A DNA stretch of 64,000 nucleotides. Source: Adineta ricciae. Its lineage: Eukaryota > Rotifera > Eurotatoria > Adinetida > Adinetidae. The position numbers and the translations under genes were made by a program. Below the pieces are notes generated by a model. It was not told the origin of the DNA and ran no database searches. It was given only the letters and a program-made list of their open reading frames with translations. The number at the start of each line of letters is the position of its first letter. The stretch's first letter is position 1. The stretch lies in NCBI GenBank assembly GCA_905250025.1, contig CAJNOJ010000006.1:186001-250000 (forward strand), given 5' to 3'. Shown here piece by piece: positions 34,541 through 49,092 of this stretch.

Positions 34541-37500
34541 CTAACGATTTGATGGATCGGGCGCATATAAACCAAGTTTATAGCCGTTGACAGCAACGTT
34601 TTCATTGAACGATCGAGAAGGAAATGGATTGAATGATGAATATTTTGGAATTTGAACCGATCGGGAAGTCAACAGACGTTCGATGAGATTTGGTGATTCT
34701 TTTTTCTCTTTCGTTGTTACTTGAGTTTTTTCTAAATCGTAAAGCGTTCGTGCAACAGTTTCTAGATGCACATTTTCTTCGATTGTCATTTGCTGCTGCT
34801 GTGATTGTTGTTCCTGTAGTTGTTCAGTTGGTTCTATGGATGGTAATGGTACCGATGGCTTTTCAAGATTGAGACTAGTTAAAAGCTGATCGATCTCTTC
34901 TCGTAATTCAGCTGCTTCCGCAGCTTCTTCTTCCGTAGAACGTTGAGATACTTTCTGAGGACTTGGTGTGGACGTTGATGGTGTATCTACTTTTGATTGT
35001 CGATCATTCACTGGGGTTGACGATGGTGGTGATGATGTCGAAGAAGATTTTAGTGACACGGTTCTCTTGAATTGGTTTCGTTTAATATCCGTCGGTTTGA
35101 TTAACAGATGATTTACCTAACAGCAAGAGAGGAAAAGTCGAAAAAATGTTAGATGAATTTACTTACCAATGGTCCACCAGCGATCGAACAAACAGTTGCT
35201 GGTGTTTTCGACGAAGAACATTCAAATGACGATATTGTTGTACGACGAAAATTGTCCGCATTGCTCAATGGAGATGACGGATAAATAGACGGTGCGCGTG
35301 CTCGTTGTTTTTGCTCATTTGAAGCTGATAAATGAACAGAATATTATTTTACTACAACATAACAAAGGCAATTTACCTTGAATCATGACTTGCACTTGTT
35401 TATTACGTTCTTTCAATTTTTTATACTGCTGTCGTAGTTGACTGATGTCAAGTGATAATGAATCTTCAATTGTCTTCGTTTTGTGTGTCGTTGGCAAGTT
35501 CGAATAAGCTCCGGGCGTCAAACGTGAAAGTGCTGTTTGGTGATTATTATTATTATGACTTGTGATTGAATCATTCGCATGGTATTCCACTGAACGAAAA
35601 CGAAAGAACAAAGACACATAAATTAGATTGAGAAATTTTCAAAGAAGTCAATGCATACGTCGGTTACTACGTGAAGGAGCAGATAATACTGCAAAGCATG
35701 ACATAAAATTAGCCATATCTTCTTCAGCTGTTGCATTGGTTTCGTCATCGTTAGCTGAATTAACCTTTCCCTTCGATCGTTTATTTTCCTATCGTAAACA
35801 ATACAACATATCCATCAGAATTAGAAATAATAATTTCCCTCTGTTTCATTCAGAACCGGAACTCCTACGGTGACATGTCCATGGGTTAGAAAGTAAGCCT
35901 TATATGACAATAATCTCGAAATAGTACTTTTTACTCAAAAATTCTCCGCTCCATATAAGATAACGACAAGCTTACTTTCGATTTCATGTCGTCACTATTG
36001 GTTCGTCCAACAACTCGTTTCGATTTGCTGTCCTCTGTTGAATTCGACATCGCTGCAGCTGGTGTTGCTAACTGTTGAAATGGTGTGATATTAAACGAAA
36101 ACTTTTGACGTAAGTCCGGAAGAATCGGTGTTGGAAACGCGCCGAAATTGTAAATTTCCTGGAATAGTGATAGAGTCTCCAATTCTTATACCTTTTTCTT
36201 TCATCGCCAGTCTTACTTTTATCAGGGTATCTGCATCAATAATCTTTTCGTTCAACAGTTGTACGGATAGCTGTGCCATCACTGAATAGAACTGATCAGC
36301 TGAAGACACTTTTAAAACCGAACTAGAAAAAACAAACAAACAGAAACGTCTTTTCAAAATCTATTCAACGTTTTTGAATAAGTTTCTCTCTTACGCAGAC
36401 AACCTCGACCAGAGTACAAGACCGGTGCGAAATAAAACTTCATTTCCTTCGATCATCAATGCATCCCACACGCGTAAAGCAGCTCGTCGTGATAAACATG
36501 TTGCAAATAACGTTAGAAACCATTGGATTGTAAAAACATTCAATAGTGGCGGCTCATAAACTGTTCCAGATCCATCATGTGATGCTGACTGAAGCTTTAG
36601 CAAATGCGAATGTAATTTAGTATTGTAAATTCTCAGCCATTCACGAAAGACTGCCATATCGATTGCCAGTGCACGCAAATTATTCTCAAAGAAATTCGGC
36701 AAGATACTGTCGACCAAGTAGATCAGTATCATCAACGCGTATTCTTCATTCATTTGGACAACGTCGAGTATGACACCTGCTAGAATATTTAAACCTTGAC
36801 AGTAACCGATTGATTTATTGTAACGTGCAAAGGCAAGTAAGACACGTTTCAATGTCGCACGATCGTGTTCATTCGATGACCAACTACAACCAGTTCTATG
36901 CAAATCCTAAAGAATTCCACAAGTTATTCGATTTCATGAGCAATTCATGAGAGAATTTACTTTAACGATTTGAATACCGAGTTGATCATCATCGGGATTT
37001 GAGCAATTGTTAAACGCAAAGCGACATGTTTTATCCCAATCAAGGTGAATTTCTTGGATATAATGCATTGCTAACGATATCCAAAGCTACAAGAAAATAT
37101 TTCAGTCATGGCCAGCTTGAAAAAAGTTGTTTACCTTCTGACGAATTGATGCTGGTATTCCGCCTGGCATTCGAATAGCGAGCGATATCGCATCCTTCCA
37201 TTGTTGAAAGCCCTTTTCGCCTGAACATGGCGTTAGCGAGAAGCGCATCGTTGTATCTTCACCTAAACATCAAATAGACACGATTGATAATGGTGATAGC
37301 AGTAATAATGAAATACATCGTTTTCTGTTGTACACTTAGACAATAGTTAGGACAAGAAAAAGAAGTGACAACAACATTATTGATATTTATCTTACTGATC
37401 AATGAGGAAAGTAATGTGCTGCTTGTTGTTTCCAATGTGATGCCGATCGTCATCTTGAAAAAGTAATGAATAAATGGATACAAGTCAACGAATGTTCTAT

Positions 37501-39338
37501 GCCATTAAGCATAAGCAAAGAAATGCAATTTTTGTTTTCTCTTCATCATAAGAACATTCATAGAATATTAAAAAGGAAACAAGGTAAAGAATGTCGGATG
37601 TTAAAGATCGAGGAAAAACTACTTGTGACAACCCCGAACTTGATTTAGCCGTTTTCTGCAAACAATCTCTTTTTTTTGTTTCATTGTCCACACAGAAAAC
37701 ACTGATGAACTCTTTGTAAGTACAATTATCAACCCTTGTCTCTTCTTACAGGCAGTGTTTGCTCATGATTACTAGCAGCTATAGTGATTCTTGTTCGTGC
37801 ATCGTTTCTTCTTCTTCTTCTTTAATAATAAGACGAAGCGACAAAAAACAGCTAAAAAATAGAGCTCTTTGCTTACAATATTTCTGTTCGCCTGTCAAGT
37901 ATATAATACGAACATGTCATTCGAAAAATCGATAGTACTGAGCAATTAATCAAAGCAAAATGATTCTGGCTAGTGAGTATAGTTTTGTTTTCTTCTAAAA
38001 CTTCTTATTTTAGTGAGAACACTTCTTTTTTAATATTCTAATTGATAGTCAAAATGTTATTCGATGATAAATCGTATGTTGTTAGCCTAGTTTTTTTGGG
38101 ATAAACCGACCTGAGTAAAAATTGTACAATATTTATTTTATTACTTTCTATTTTGACAGAGTATGAAGTCTGTTTTATGACGGAAATCAAGGCCAAAGCA
38201 ACAGAAATAATTGTTTTAGAAGATTAGTGAATCACTACTTGCTGTAATTTACTATCAAGTGCGTATTCTCACGAGAGATCTTTGATATGATTAAATGTTG
38301 ATTACTGATGGTACGGTGATGAATTATTTAACGATGGGACAACTAGTTATAGAGGTTAGATTGGGATTATGTACGGTGGAACTTACGTCGTTTTAAAGAT
38401 GAAGCTTGTAAAATCGCAGTAATGATATCACAATTTCGATGTAATTTCGAAAGACTTTTATCACGATGACGAAGATTTTTCACGAGCAATGCATTGGCTT
38501 GACTAATTTGTTGTTGAAGTTGTGAGCATAAATAACGCAAATCTTGTATGTCTAAACAATCAAATCTAAATAGTACTGGTTCGATAGGGTGCATTTTTTG
38601 CATGATATAGACTGTAAAAAGACTAATTGGAAACATCTATAGAGTCGAGTCTCGAGAGAAATCATAGTCTATGAAATTTGCTTTGAAAATAGAGTAATTA
38701 AATTTACTTTTATTCGTTAGATTTGTTTTGGTAAATCCGACATCATCATGATTGAGAATGGAATCATCACTTAATCGGCGTGTATTCAACGATTGATCAG
38801 TAAAATCACCTGTCGTTACCGTATCGCTGTCTTGCGATGATGATAATCCGTAAGTGCTACTATCGCGTTCGTAAATGGCACACAGGAGTGAGTCGATGAT
38901 TGAATCTTGTTTGGAAATTGAAAAATTAAAAGTTCGTTTGATTAAATCAGTTGAGCCAGCTGAACGTAGTAAATTCTTTGGTGACAATGATGACGATGAT
39001 GAATCTGTCGAGATTCCCATTGGTAATGGTGAAGATGATGGCGAAGGTAGATAACGGGTTGATATTGTCGGAGTAGTAAAAGATATCGATAGTGAACTAC
39101 TACTACTGTCAAGAATCGAAAGAGGTGGCGGCGGGGCTGGTGAAAGTAAATCATGAAATGAGTTATTGCGATATATTGATGTATTGTTAATTTGATTTGT
39201 CGGCGATGGGGAGTTGGAGATATGTTTCGATGCTAACGAGAAGTTCTTTCGGCGTGCTCGAAGATTTGCCGGTGATTCAACGAATTCAGTCGGTGCTGCA
39301 TTGTCACTTAAATCGATTTCACTAAATACATCCGACAT
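34541..39338 (-). CDS. TBC1D30: TBC1D30, Rab GTPase-activating protein
   Basis: TBC1D30 is a Rab GAP (reported for Rab8 and ciliary trafficking). Eleven exons join in phase: 38708..39338, 38387..38611, 37135..37262, 36961..37086, 36395..36906, 36217..36322, 35976..36158, 35671..35788, 35377..35589, 35167..35324, 34541..35116, total 991 aa (human about 924). Conserved blocks are SLSKLHRNCDIITAILQAS, GFQQWKDA, LDWDKTCRFAFN, then the TBC domain with the Arg finger IVKDLHR (split over an exon junction) and the Gln finger in GYCQGLN, RALAIDMAVFREWL and NVFTIQWFLTLFATCL. Further conserved parts are SFNITPFQ, LEYHAND, VNHLLI and the extreme C-terminus FNPFPSR...LGLYAPDP. The first exon is Ser-rich and disordered. 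Intron 2 is 1,124 nt, the largest. Confidence 0.93.
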
Positions 39339-40134
39339 AATTCTTTGAAGAAGCTAAAACAAAGAGAGAAAACTCAATCGACTATTTTCTATCCAATCGC
39401 ACAGAAAAAAAAACTACGATTTTCTTCTCAAGGTTAACACTATCAGCGTGATTAGTATACTATTTATTTTAGATATACGTGTGTGTATGTTGTTATTCGT
39501 TTTTTTTTTATTCGACAAGTGTACATAATGGTTTCGCTGATATTAAAACAGCTGTTCCCATATAAACCAATAAGAAAAAGAAAATTTACCAGAGGACGCT
39601 ACTAATATGCAACGAACGAATGACCTAGATCTAATTAATCATTTGTGTCTGCGTTGGACACTGGTTTACTTCGAAAGATGGATTCAAACATTCACACATA
39701 TCCACAACAAGTAACATCTACTGACGATTTTTAAATGTTAATGATCGATGTATGAAATAAGGTGAATGAAGAGAAAGTTTGCTTAAGCTTATAAAAGATC
39801 TCTGATTTCACGATCCAATTCGTCTGACAAATAAATCAAACTGCCATCAATTACATAAAAACATTAGCCAATATTACTTCGTTGATCTCTATAACATAGA
39901 TTAAGAATACGGAAAAACTCTCGATTTTCTCTTCATTAATCACAATTCAACAATCATCTTTCAATATAGAACTTGATCTCATGTCGACGAAAAAGTGGAT
40001 GAATCAACTGTGGAGCAGAACATTTTATAATACGTGATCGTCCAATGAAAATGCCTCGAGATATGCTATGAATATATTCCACAATCCTTTTATCATTAGA
40101 ACTACTTGACGATGTAGAAAAAAAAATTTAGGAG
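39339..40134. other. intergenic 5' of TBC1D30
   Basis: No coding signal. A poly-A stretch at about 40120-40128 (poly-T on the minus strand) lies just downstream of the tRNA and fits a Pol III terminator. Confidence 0.5.
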
Positions 40135-40205
40135 GGCCTGACCGGGGATCGAACCCGGAACCTCGCGCACCCGAAGCGCGAATCATACCACTAGACCATC
40201 AGGCC
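40135..40205 (-). tRNA. tRNA-Pro (CGG anticodon)
   Basis: 71 nt, minus strand. The 7-bp acceptor stem pairs GGCCTGA with TCAGGCC. Box A reads TGGTCTAGTGG and box B GGTTCGATCCC. The anticodon stem (CGCGC/GCGCG) closes a TTCGGGT loop, giving anticodon CGG for Pro. There is no intron and no encoded CCA. A run of T follows on the transcript strand. Confidence 0.95.
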
Positions 40206-40692
40206 GTTCTCTTATTCGTCTTCAGACGTTAGTACACATTGACTGAGGTGTTGCAGGCAGCGCTTATAGCCACTATGAAAAAAATGATAGAATATCTTCT
40301 ACTTGATTCTGATTGTTCTTCTCCTTGATGGATGATGGATGATGCAATGTCGTAAGAGACAACCAATTGTCAGTGTTATTTTTTATTATTATCCTGAGCG
40401 TGCTTTTCTCTGTCGTTGTAATATCATATTCTCTATCAGATACAAATCGTGAAATCAAAACACATATTAGACTTATACATATGTCAAGAAGAACGTCATG
40501 AAATAAATTACAATGTGTATAACACAGGTTGAAATGGTGGGTAGAGAATACGAAGAAATAAACAAAAGAAACTTGAAGGACTAGAAAAACGAAAAGAATG
40601 GAGACGGAGCGTATAGAGTTATGTTAATAGAAGTGGTAAGAGTAGTAGTAGTAGTATTAGCAGCAATGTTGATTCACAACTAAAAGGGAAAT
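40206..40692. other. intergenic, tRNA to SH3 adaptor 3' end
   Basis: AT-rich 3' flank of the SH3 adaptor; a short AGT trinucleotide run near 40640-40655. No gene seen. Confidence 0.45.
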
Positions 40693-43600
40693 TTAAATAA
40701 CCGTCTCTCGGCAACCGTGCATTTCAAGAAACGTATCGATTTTTGTCGTTGTTGTTGGTAACATCAATGCTTTCGGTAAAAATCCCACTTGTCCGTTGTT
40801 TTGTTTGCGAACAAGGAAACACGCTCGTCCAACTTGTTTCAAAACTTGAACACAATCTCCACGTTTAACGGAAAACGATGCACGTGAACTGCGATAATCT
40901 TTTGTTATTGTAAACAGAGTTTGTTGACTGCTGACGATTGCTTTCGTTTGCTCACCGTTCTTATCAACGACTGGTTGAACGAGAGAATCTTTTTCGATTG
41001 CATCTACGTTAAGTTCGCTAAATTGATCGCATAAAATTTCGCTCATTGTGCGTGAAAAATTATTCAACTTCTTCGGTATTGCCGAATCACCGATTGAGCG
41101 CGACAAACTATTCGTATTCTTTTGCGGCACCACTGGAATGGGTATGTCACATGACAAGCGTCGTTGCTTCAACAAATGAGATTTCTTTAAATTCGATAGT
41201 GATGCTGTTGACGATGATAATGATGTTGACGTCGACGACACTGTTAGTGATGAGGGCATTGAAGGTTCATTTGATGGTGAGTGACCTTCACTTGATGCCC
41301 GTTTTGATTTTATGGTCGGTTGTACGGGACGAAATGCGCTGTGTGAGCTGCCGAATTGGTGCTTCTGCTGTTGACGATGATGGTTTAGGATGATACTAGC
41401 AGGGATTTGTCGATGGCTTTTGGGTAGATTATGTATGGCTGGCTTAGTTCGTTGATATAGATCATCTTTATCGCGGCGAACAGTACGTATTAAAGCAAAG
41501 TCAATTGGACGTGAATTGGTAGAATGTGTCGATTTTGTTAATAATTTATCATAATCATCACTACCATTCAAGTAGAATGCACCAAACGAATGACGTTTGT
41601 TTGTATCATTTGTTAACATGTCACTCATAGACTGACCATTGAGGAGAGTATGCCGGTGCACTGCTGAATGGTGCGAACCGATTGTCTGCTGTTGACGACG
41701 AAGTGAATTATGATATGTATTCGTAGTATCTGGAGTTTTGAGAAGAGACGAGCGTCGAACAGTTGCATACTGTGGTGACGAAGTTGTGTTCTAGAAAAAA
41801 TGTCAATGATTTAAAACTGAATTTAAATCAGATCTTAATTATCATAATTAGTTGTTGTTTTTTCTCGGAAGATTGAATTACTTCTTGTGAATACTGTTTA
41901 CATGCACTTATCGCATGACTATTAAACTATGCATAATAGAATACCCGATGGAGGTTTTTTGAATGAGAGAGAAAACGTTAGATGCGATTACTTACACTTT
42001 GTATAAGTCAGTCGGGTTTAGAAGGATGAAAAGATCTTTTGCTCTCGAATGCTTTCCATGCCTCGAGGAGACGCGTGCACTTTCAATACTTTTACTCTCT
42101 TCTTGAATACATGGTCGTACACTGATGATAGAAACCATTTAAACTTTTAGAACACCAACATAATACAATGGAAAAGATTGATATTTCACATGTTCTTTCA
42201 GGCTGAAAAGAATGAACTAAGGAGTTTGTCGATCATTTAGTCTGTTTTTGGTTGCTTTTCTATCAAAGTCATCTATTTTTCACTTCAGCTTTAGAACTGA
42301 AAGCTATTAATCAGATAGGAATTCTACTCATTCATGAATGAAACACCAAAGAAAAAAAACTATTCAGAGTAACGAATTCAAATTGACATCTTTAGTCTTC
42401 CGGAAACGATATGCGAAGCTAAAAACATACTTTTGATGCACTGACTACGGTTGGTAGTTGTTCCGTTTCTGGTGTGATTTGATGTACAAGAAAATAAGGT
42501 GTTGATTCTGAATATCCTGAATCTTGGGTACTTGATGAATCAGTATCTCTCGGTGGTGGTGGTGGTGGTGCTATCGCTGCAATATCAGTATTGTTGGCTA
42601 ACAAGATATCAGTGGGTTGGTGAATCGCAGCAGTCTCCGAACCGTTTGTTGCTATTATTGGCCAATTAACTGAATTCAATGTTAATCGACGATCTTTTGC
42701 TGATAATGGTGGTGGTTGGGACAAGGTACATGTGTTTCGTCTTTCCCGTTCAGCAAAATTGAGGTTGGTTAAACGTTTTTTCGAATGATCTACTGAGTCG
42801 TTTCGATCATAGATAAACGCAGAACTGTGTGATAAATAACGATTCATCGGTTGTTGTTGTTGTTGTTGTTGTTGATATGGTCGAATAATTGACTTATTAT
42901 TCGATGATAATACAGTTAAATCAAGTTCATCATCTTTGTTCGATGAAGAATCCGTTGATGATAATGATAAATGATGATGATGATAATAGCTTTTATCATT
43001 TGTCGGCCGACGGCTTTTATACAGTGAACATATGATTCGTGGAATGTACCCAGTTTGACCAGTCGATTCGATTCGTATGTAAAGCCATGGGCCACGTGCA
43101 AACAGTGCTGTGACAATGGTACCTTTGGTAACAGCAATGTGTGCTTGGGCAAATGGCTCGAAATTTTTTCGTACAAGAACACGTATATTAGCTGGGTTCG
43201 ATTTCGAGTAACCATTTAATAAACTTTCGATCGATCCTTGTCGAACCATTGACGGTACGGGCATTGTTGTTGCAACCGCTGAGTAACATGATGCATAGGA
43301 TGAGGTACGATTCAACACACTTTGAGACATATAACCTGAATCGTAATCCGTTCGAAATTTGCCAATGGAAGGTGATAGTTGTGATTTAGTTGCTGTCGAC
43401 TAAAGAAAGAAATACTACATTGTGTGTAGATTATACTTTATTTTTCTTTCTTTGATTTTTCTTGTATATAAATACGCTGTTTACTCCGGATTACCTTTAG
43501 TCAATAACTAGAAATGATGAAGGCAAAAAGTAAGAAGGTCGCTGTAGACTAGATGAAGCCTTTTTCCTCTTCTCTCTTCTTTTCTTACTATGTTAAAATG

Positions 43601-45786
43601 ACTTTTCTAACTATGCGTAACTATTTTCCTACTAGAGATTCTATATAATATAAGGAGTGAACTATGAATATTAAGAAGAAAAAGAAAAAAGAAAGAAAGA
43701 AAGAGAAGAAACTAAAATCAAGCATGAAATCAACATGATTAGCAAGTATGAAAAAAAAGGAGAGAAGGAAAATCTGAGCTGTGGCTCAAATAATCTTATC
43801 ATGTAGAGTATTTATTACTTCTGGGTTTTTTTCATTATCATCATCATCTCCTTCTTCTTCTTCTTCTTTCTTTTGTATCCTATGTAAATTCTTAATCATG
43901 AATAATTAAGTCTCTGTTGTGCGAGATGAATGAAGACGAGAATAGAGTAAGAAAAGAAAGAAAACGTGTTTAGAGTTTTCATCAAAATCGAAATAAACAC
44001 TTCGATAGCAACGAGAATAGAATATGCTCTTGAGACTGTTAGATTGAGTCATAATGAGCACAAAATAAATAGGAAAAATGATCATCGTAACTATGAGTAT
44101 TATTACTCGTATGATTATTTTTGTCTTAGTTGTGATGAGGATAATCCGATGAGAAATGGACGAACGACATATTATATAAATGCGCTTTTTGTTATCTTCT
44201 TTCAATAGATAATATTGACTGAGAAAGGATCTAAAGTTTCATTCGTATGTCAGCAAGTCGAGTCACTTGTGAAAATTGACATTGTCGAAAACAAATGTCA
44301 ACGAGTAGACAGCTGATTATCTCAGAAGGGAAAAAAATAGGAGAAAGGAAGTTGTTCGTATTGAACGCATACGAATATTTGAACGGATTACCGATTGTTA
44401 AGTGATAAAAATCGAACGAGATGAAAGTTCTTGATTGAATTTAGAATGGTTTTCTTTTCTTTTCCTCGAAAGAATCATCAGTCAATATAATAAATTTGTC
44501 TATACTAATGATGATTATATCATACTTGTTTCCTGTTAAATATTCTTTTGGATGATTACAATTGTATTACATGATAAAGAAAGAAAGAAAAGTCAATTTG
44601 TTCTATGGCCTCTCGTTGAAGAACGACAACGCATGCTCTTAATTCTTGTTATGTGTCTATGGCCTGATGATGGATGAAAGAAGTGTCACTAGACAAGTCG
44701 AAACAAGATGATGATGCAATAGATCTTTTCCTTATCCGCTCTCTCTCTCTCTCTCTCTCGCTTTGCTCCTTGCTATCTTTTAGTTCGTACTTACAGCATC
44801 AGCTCCTTTGCTACTTGAATTTTGTTGATGATGCCGAGGACGCAATGACGTTGGTAAAAGATTAAACAATGAACGGCAATGTTCATCGGTTTTGTTCAAA
44901 GTACTTTTGCCTATTATTTTACGATATGGACGACGATGATGATGCTGTTGTTGTTGATGGGGATGATGGAGTGTTTCCGTTCGTCTTGATGACGTCGTTG
45001 ACAATGGTTTTAGATCAATCACAGAAGCAGATATTGTACTCGGTGTTGTGCCAATTGTAGTTTCATCTTTATAAGCTAAACGACAATGATCAATAGCTAT
45101 TGCTACTATGCACAACAAAATAAATGAAACCTATCGGATTTCCGTTCATGTAGTATTTATTAATATTGAATACAATATTTATTCTCGCGTGATTTCATTT
45201 TTTGACATTGTCAACTATGTATATAACATATAAACATATATGCATGTAGACAGAAAAAAGGCCAAGGCTAGAGAACCTTGTCTTTTAACGAGAACTAATC
45301 AAACAAGTTCACTTTCTTTCTTTCTTGTAATGAACATTTCCTTTAGCTAATATTGACCATGCTTTTTACATAAGATATCCATATCTTCTTTAACATTGAA
45401 AATCAATACTTATACTATATCTCATCGATGATTGTTTCGTCAAAAGCTTTCGAGTAGAGTATAGACCAAAGGGAATTTCTTATCTTCTCATTTCTCTTTG
45501 TCTGCTTTTCTCATTTATCGTATCTATTCTATTGATGATTTGAGGCACTCTATCGACGCTACTCATTAGTATGATTGTCTGTACAAAACACATGTAGTTA
45601 ATATAAGGTGAAATGATACCAGCTGTGTATATGTACATGTTGATAGATCGACACAAAGAAGAGAAGACATTTCTACGTGCGTTATCGTAGAAAACAACTC
45701 TCTACTTGTCTTCGAACGAAAGAACAAAAATAATAAGAAAACTTACCCGTATGCTTACATAAAATCTCTTTGATTTTCTTCCACAT
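40693..45786 (-). CDS. two-SH3-domain adaptor protein
   Basis: Four exons: 45747..45786, 44795..45075, 42431..43399, 40693..41790, total 795 aa. The first exon encodes only 13 residues (MWKKIKEILCKHT) and is joined by a 671-nt intron. SH3 number one lies in exon 3: VLVRKNFEPFAQAHIAVTKG...PWLYIRIESTGQTGYIPRIIC. Number two is near the C-terminus: LFTITKDYRSSRASFSVKRG...ACFLVRKQNNGQVGFLPKALM. The rest is disordered with His- and Gln-rich runs and a poly-Pro segment (APPPPPPRD) that could bind SH3 domains in cis or trans. I see no catalytic domain and no clear vertebrate orthologue. Introns of 1,395 and 640 nt are long for this genome. Confidence 0.75.
43400..44794. other. SH3 adaptor intron 2
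   Basis: 1,395 nt with TTC/CTT-type low complexity near 43850-43875 and a CT run near 44740-44760. No gene recognised. Confidence 0.45.
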
Positions 45787-48700
45787 CGTCGAATGTAGGA
45801 AAAACTGTTTCGATGCTCAATTAATCAATCAAATCAATGTTGCTGTTGTTATTATTGTTTTTGGCATATTCAGAATAGTAGCGATGATAGGGGGGAAAGA
45901 AGACAAATACGAAGATGAAAGCGGTAACAATCTGTAATAAATGAAAATCATAGTTAATCAAGGAAGTGTAACATATGAAGTTATTGACATCGTATTGCAT
46001 CTAGTGTGTTCATGCGACATTACATATACATATATATATATATATAATATATGAATGTAGATGTATGCGTGTGTATGTGTGCGCCTTCTAGACACACACA
46101 CACACACATATGATTAGAGCTAAGCACAAAGGCGAATAAGAATGAGAAGGAGGGAAGAAGAAGAGAAAGAAACGATTTTCATTTTTCAGCGCCGAACAAG
46201 GAAAATGAGTGGTAGAAGTAGAGTCTAAGGAAGCATCAACACACGCAGTCGGGAACAAAGAATAGATGAGAAAACAAACAGAATAAAGCCTAAATCGATG
46301 TAAAGCATAACTGAATTTCCTACGAGATTGCACTGCCAATCGGTTCATAGATATAGCATTCGAGCGCAGCTCGTCACAAAGCTGTTCAATGGTCGGGATA
46401 TAACAAAAAATAAATAAAATCGGTCAGAGAACTGATAAAAGAAAATACTGTCCGCCACTTCATCTATTCCTGTCACACCATGCACTTACATAAACAATCT
46501 CACGTCGCCAACGACAAGATTGTCATAGACTGCAAAGTAACTAGCACAAAAAAAAAGAACGAAAGACTAACAGAGAAAGAAGGCACTTTTTATATGTTAC
46601 GATATTTCTTTCTTTGAAGGTACCCGTCAAATACTCATCATTAGTTTGATGATATGGTGCAATAATGGTGACGACGGCCGTGTTGATATATGTATACATT
46701 TTGTACATGCAATGTGTGAGAAAATGAGTCGCTTACCTCGTCACATGCTCTTAATCAAAACGAAAACAAGGTCGAAAATCTTTTTTTTTAAATTGGAAAC
46801 ATTGTCTGTATATCGTATTTCTTCCTATTTATACATTTATATAAGTGCAACGGTAAGAATGTCGATGGAGTATACATTCTACTGTTGTTAATTCTGTTTC
46901 TTACTGCCTCGTTTCGTCTTTTTTTCATACTTACTTTTCTCTCTGTACAATTGTTTGTTCAGCGATTAGACATTATATCTGAAGGATACTCTGTTTTATA
47001 ATAGCTACTGTCGATGCACTACTTCGTATGTTTATATGGGTGTTAAAATCAAGGAAAGAAGCCTTTGTCTTATTGACAGTTTTCTATCAGAAGAAAACGA
47101 AGCGATATCGATGATGAATGTGTGCGTGAGAAGAGGGAGAAACATCTTTATGCAATTCAGATCTGTTTGTTCGTATGAGGGACACCTGTTTTGCGCGCCT
47201 ATATTCAATTTCCGGTCAATTCTCTTATTCTCTCTTTGTGTATTCATCTAGAAGTAATATATACATGCATACCTTGACGTCGATCTGACATGTGTGAGCA
47301 TTAAGACTAGGGGAGAGAGAGAGCGATGAAGAAAGAGTGAGAGACAGAGACAAAAGAGAAAGAATTTGTTCGCTCAAAGTAATAACCCTACGCATATGAA
47401 TATATAAGCTGAAAAAGTGACCGAAGTGCTCTTCACTTTATCCGAGAATCTAAGGAAGAAGAATAAAGGAACAAAGAGGAAAAGAAAGGAGTAAACCATC
47501 GGTCAGTGAATTGTCGTTCGTTCGCTCGCTCGTTCGCTCGTTCCCTCTTTCTTCTCTCTTCTCACCATGATAATGCGTGCAATATATTATGAAAAGTCTT
47601 TCACGATATTTCATCGTATGTGTTCATTATGACAATCTATGACTTAATGTCGTTCATTTGCGAAATGACAATAATTATCCATACAAACAGATCGTCAAGC
47701 GCGTTCATTGAAGTTCTTTCAAACTTATCATGTTCCTTCATTTTGTTTTGTTCACCTAAGAGGTTAATCTCTAATTGTTTGAAATAAATGTCGTGCTCGA
47801 TCTTTTCTAATGAAGATCTTTACCATGTGTAGAGGTGTTATTTTTCTATATTGTCATTATTATAGGTCAAGTAGTTTGACATTCACATATAAGAAATGAC
47901 CCGATATGTACGTGTGTGTGAATGTAAAATTGATGTCGAAAGTATGTACATATATATATATCCACCAGACAACGTGTTGTTTTCAATATATTATTTCGTT
48001 TATATCGACTATGATGAGTACGACTGACTATATATATATAGATGTATGTTCTTTTGTTTTGTTTTTTTTTTATTCTTTTGACTATATGATAAGCGGTCAA
48101 GTATACTGAGATGACATTGAACTGATAAGTAATTCATTTTTTATCTTTATGTAGTACTAATGAAGGTCATGTGTCTGTGTATACTCGTTTCTTCTAATTT
48201 TAATAGTAATAAAATCGAGATGATTCGATTCATCTGGGGTGTGTTTGTAAAGAAAGATGAACAGCATGTGTCGAGTTAATATTGACGCCAACTGTGCTTA
48301 CATGTCGATATCGGATGAATGAAATGAACAAATATCGATAATCACCGCCTTTTTTTCGGACACACTCACCATGCGGTCGAATTACAGGAACAAAACATAT
48401 GCGTCTACTCTTCAATCATACCGTACACATTTACTTTCAAGTCTATTGAATAACTCTTTTGAAATAGATTGAATAGTTTCTTTTGGCACTAACAAGCTAC
48501 TATGTCATCAACGATTTCAAATCTCAAATATTATTGAATAACATCAAAATATAATTCTAGACTGTTCACATATTGACTCAGAGCAAATAAAATGAGTTTG
48601 CCATTTGTGTATTTGAGTATGTTGAAACCAAACGATAACACTAATAGTAGCAATGGATTCCACCAGGAACTAAATTTCACAGTCTGCTGCATACACACTT

Positions 48701-49092
48701 ATTTTAGATTTATCCTTCTTCAGTCAAATCAAAATGAAATTTCTCTAATGAGGTAACCTACAACAAATGTCAATGACTTGTCATTAAGTCACAATATCAA
48801 TAACAGTCAAAGTCATACGAAAGCAACCAAACGGCAAAGAATCAAATATGAAGCCTGTCAATTGTGCTCTAACACAGCGTTCGTGTACGGCACGATACAT
48901 TAGTAGTGTCCTTTCATTCAGCGACAGAAATATAAACGTTCATTACATGATATATAAACAGAAGACTCTCCAATTAATTTCAATTCCAGACATACGAACA
49001 TAATTGAGGTTTCCTTCAAACAGCAGTCTAATAAATCTTCCGTCATAATACATCGCTTCCTTTAACATTTTTCCTATATTTTGATGAAAAGT
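45787..49092. other. intergenic with microsatellites
   Basis: About 3.3 kb between the SH3 adaptor promoter side and the SL/U2 cluster. It holds simple repeats: TA near 46030-46048, CA near 46092-46107, GA near 47310-47340, CGTT/CGCT near 47516-47543 and TA near 47952-47962. No coding exon recognised. Confidence 0.5.

Noticed and set aside
37497-38366. Short open frames inside TBC1D30 intron 2
   Set aside because: No similarity, and the human protein runs directly from KRR to the next block, so nothing is missing.
42004-42126. Possible cassette exon of the SH3 adaptor (minus strand, open, with GT|GTAAGT donor)
   Set aside because: Entry and exit phases do not fit the flanking exons, which join in phase without it.
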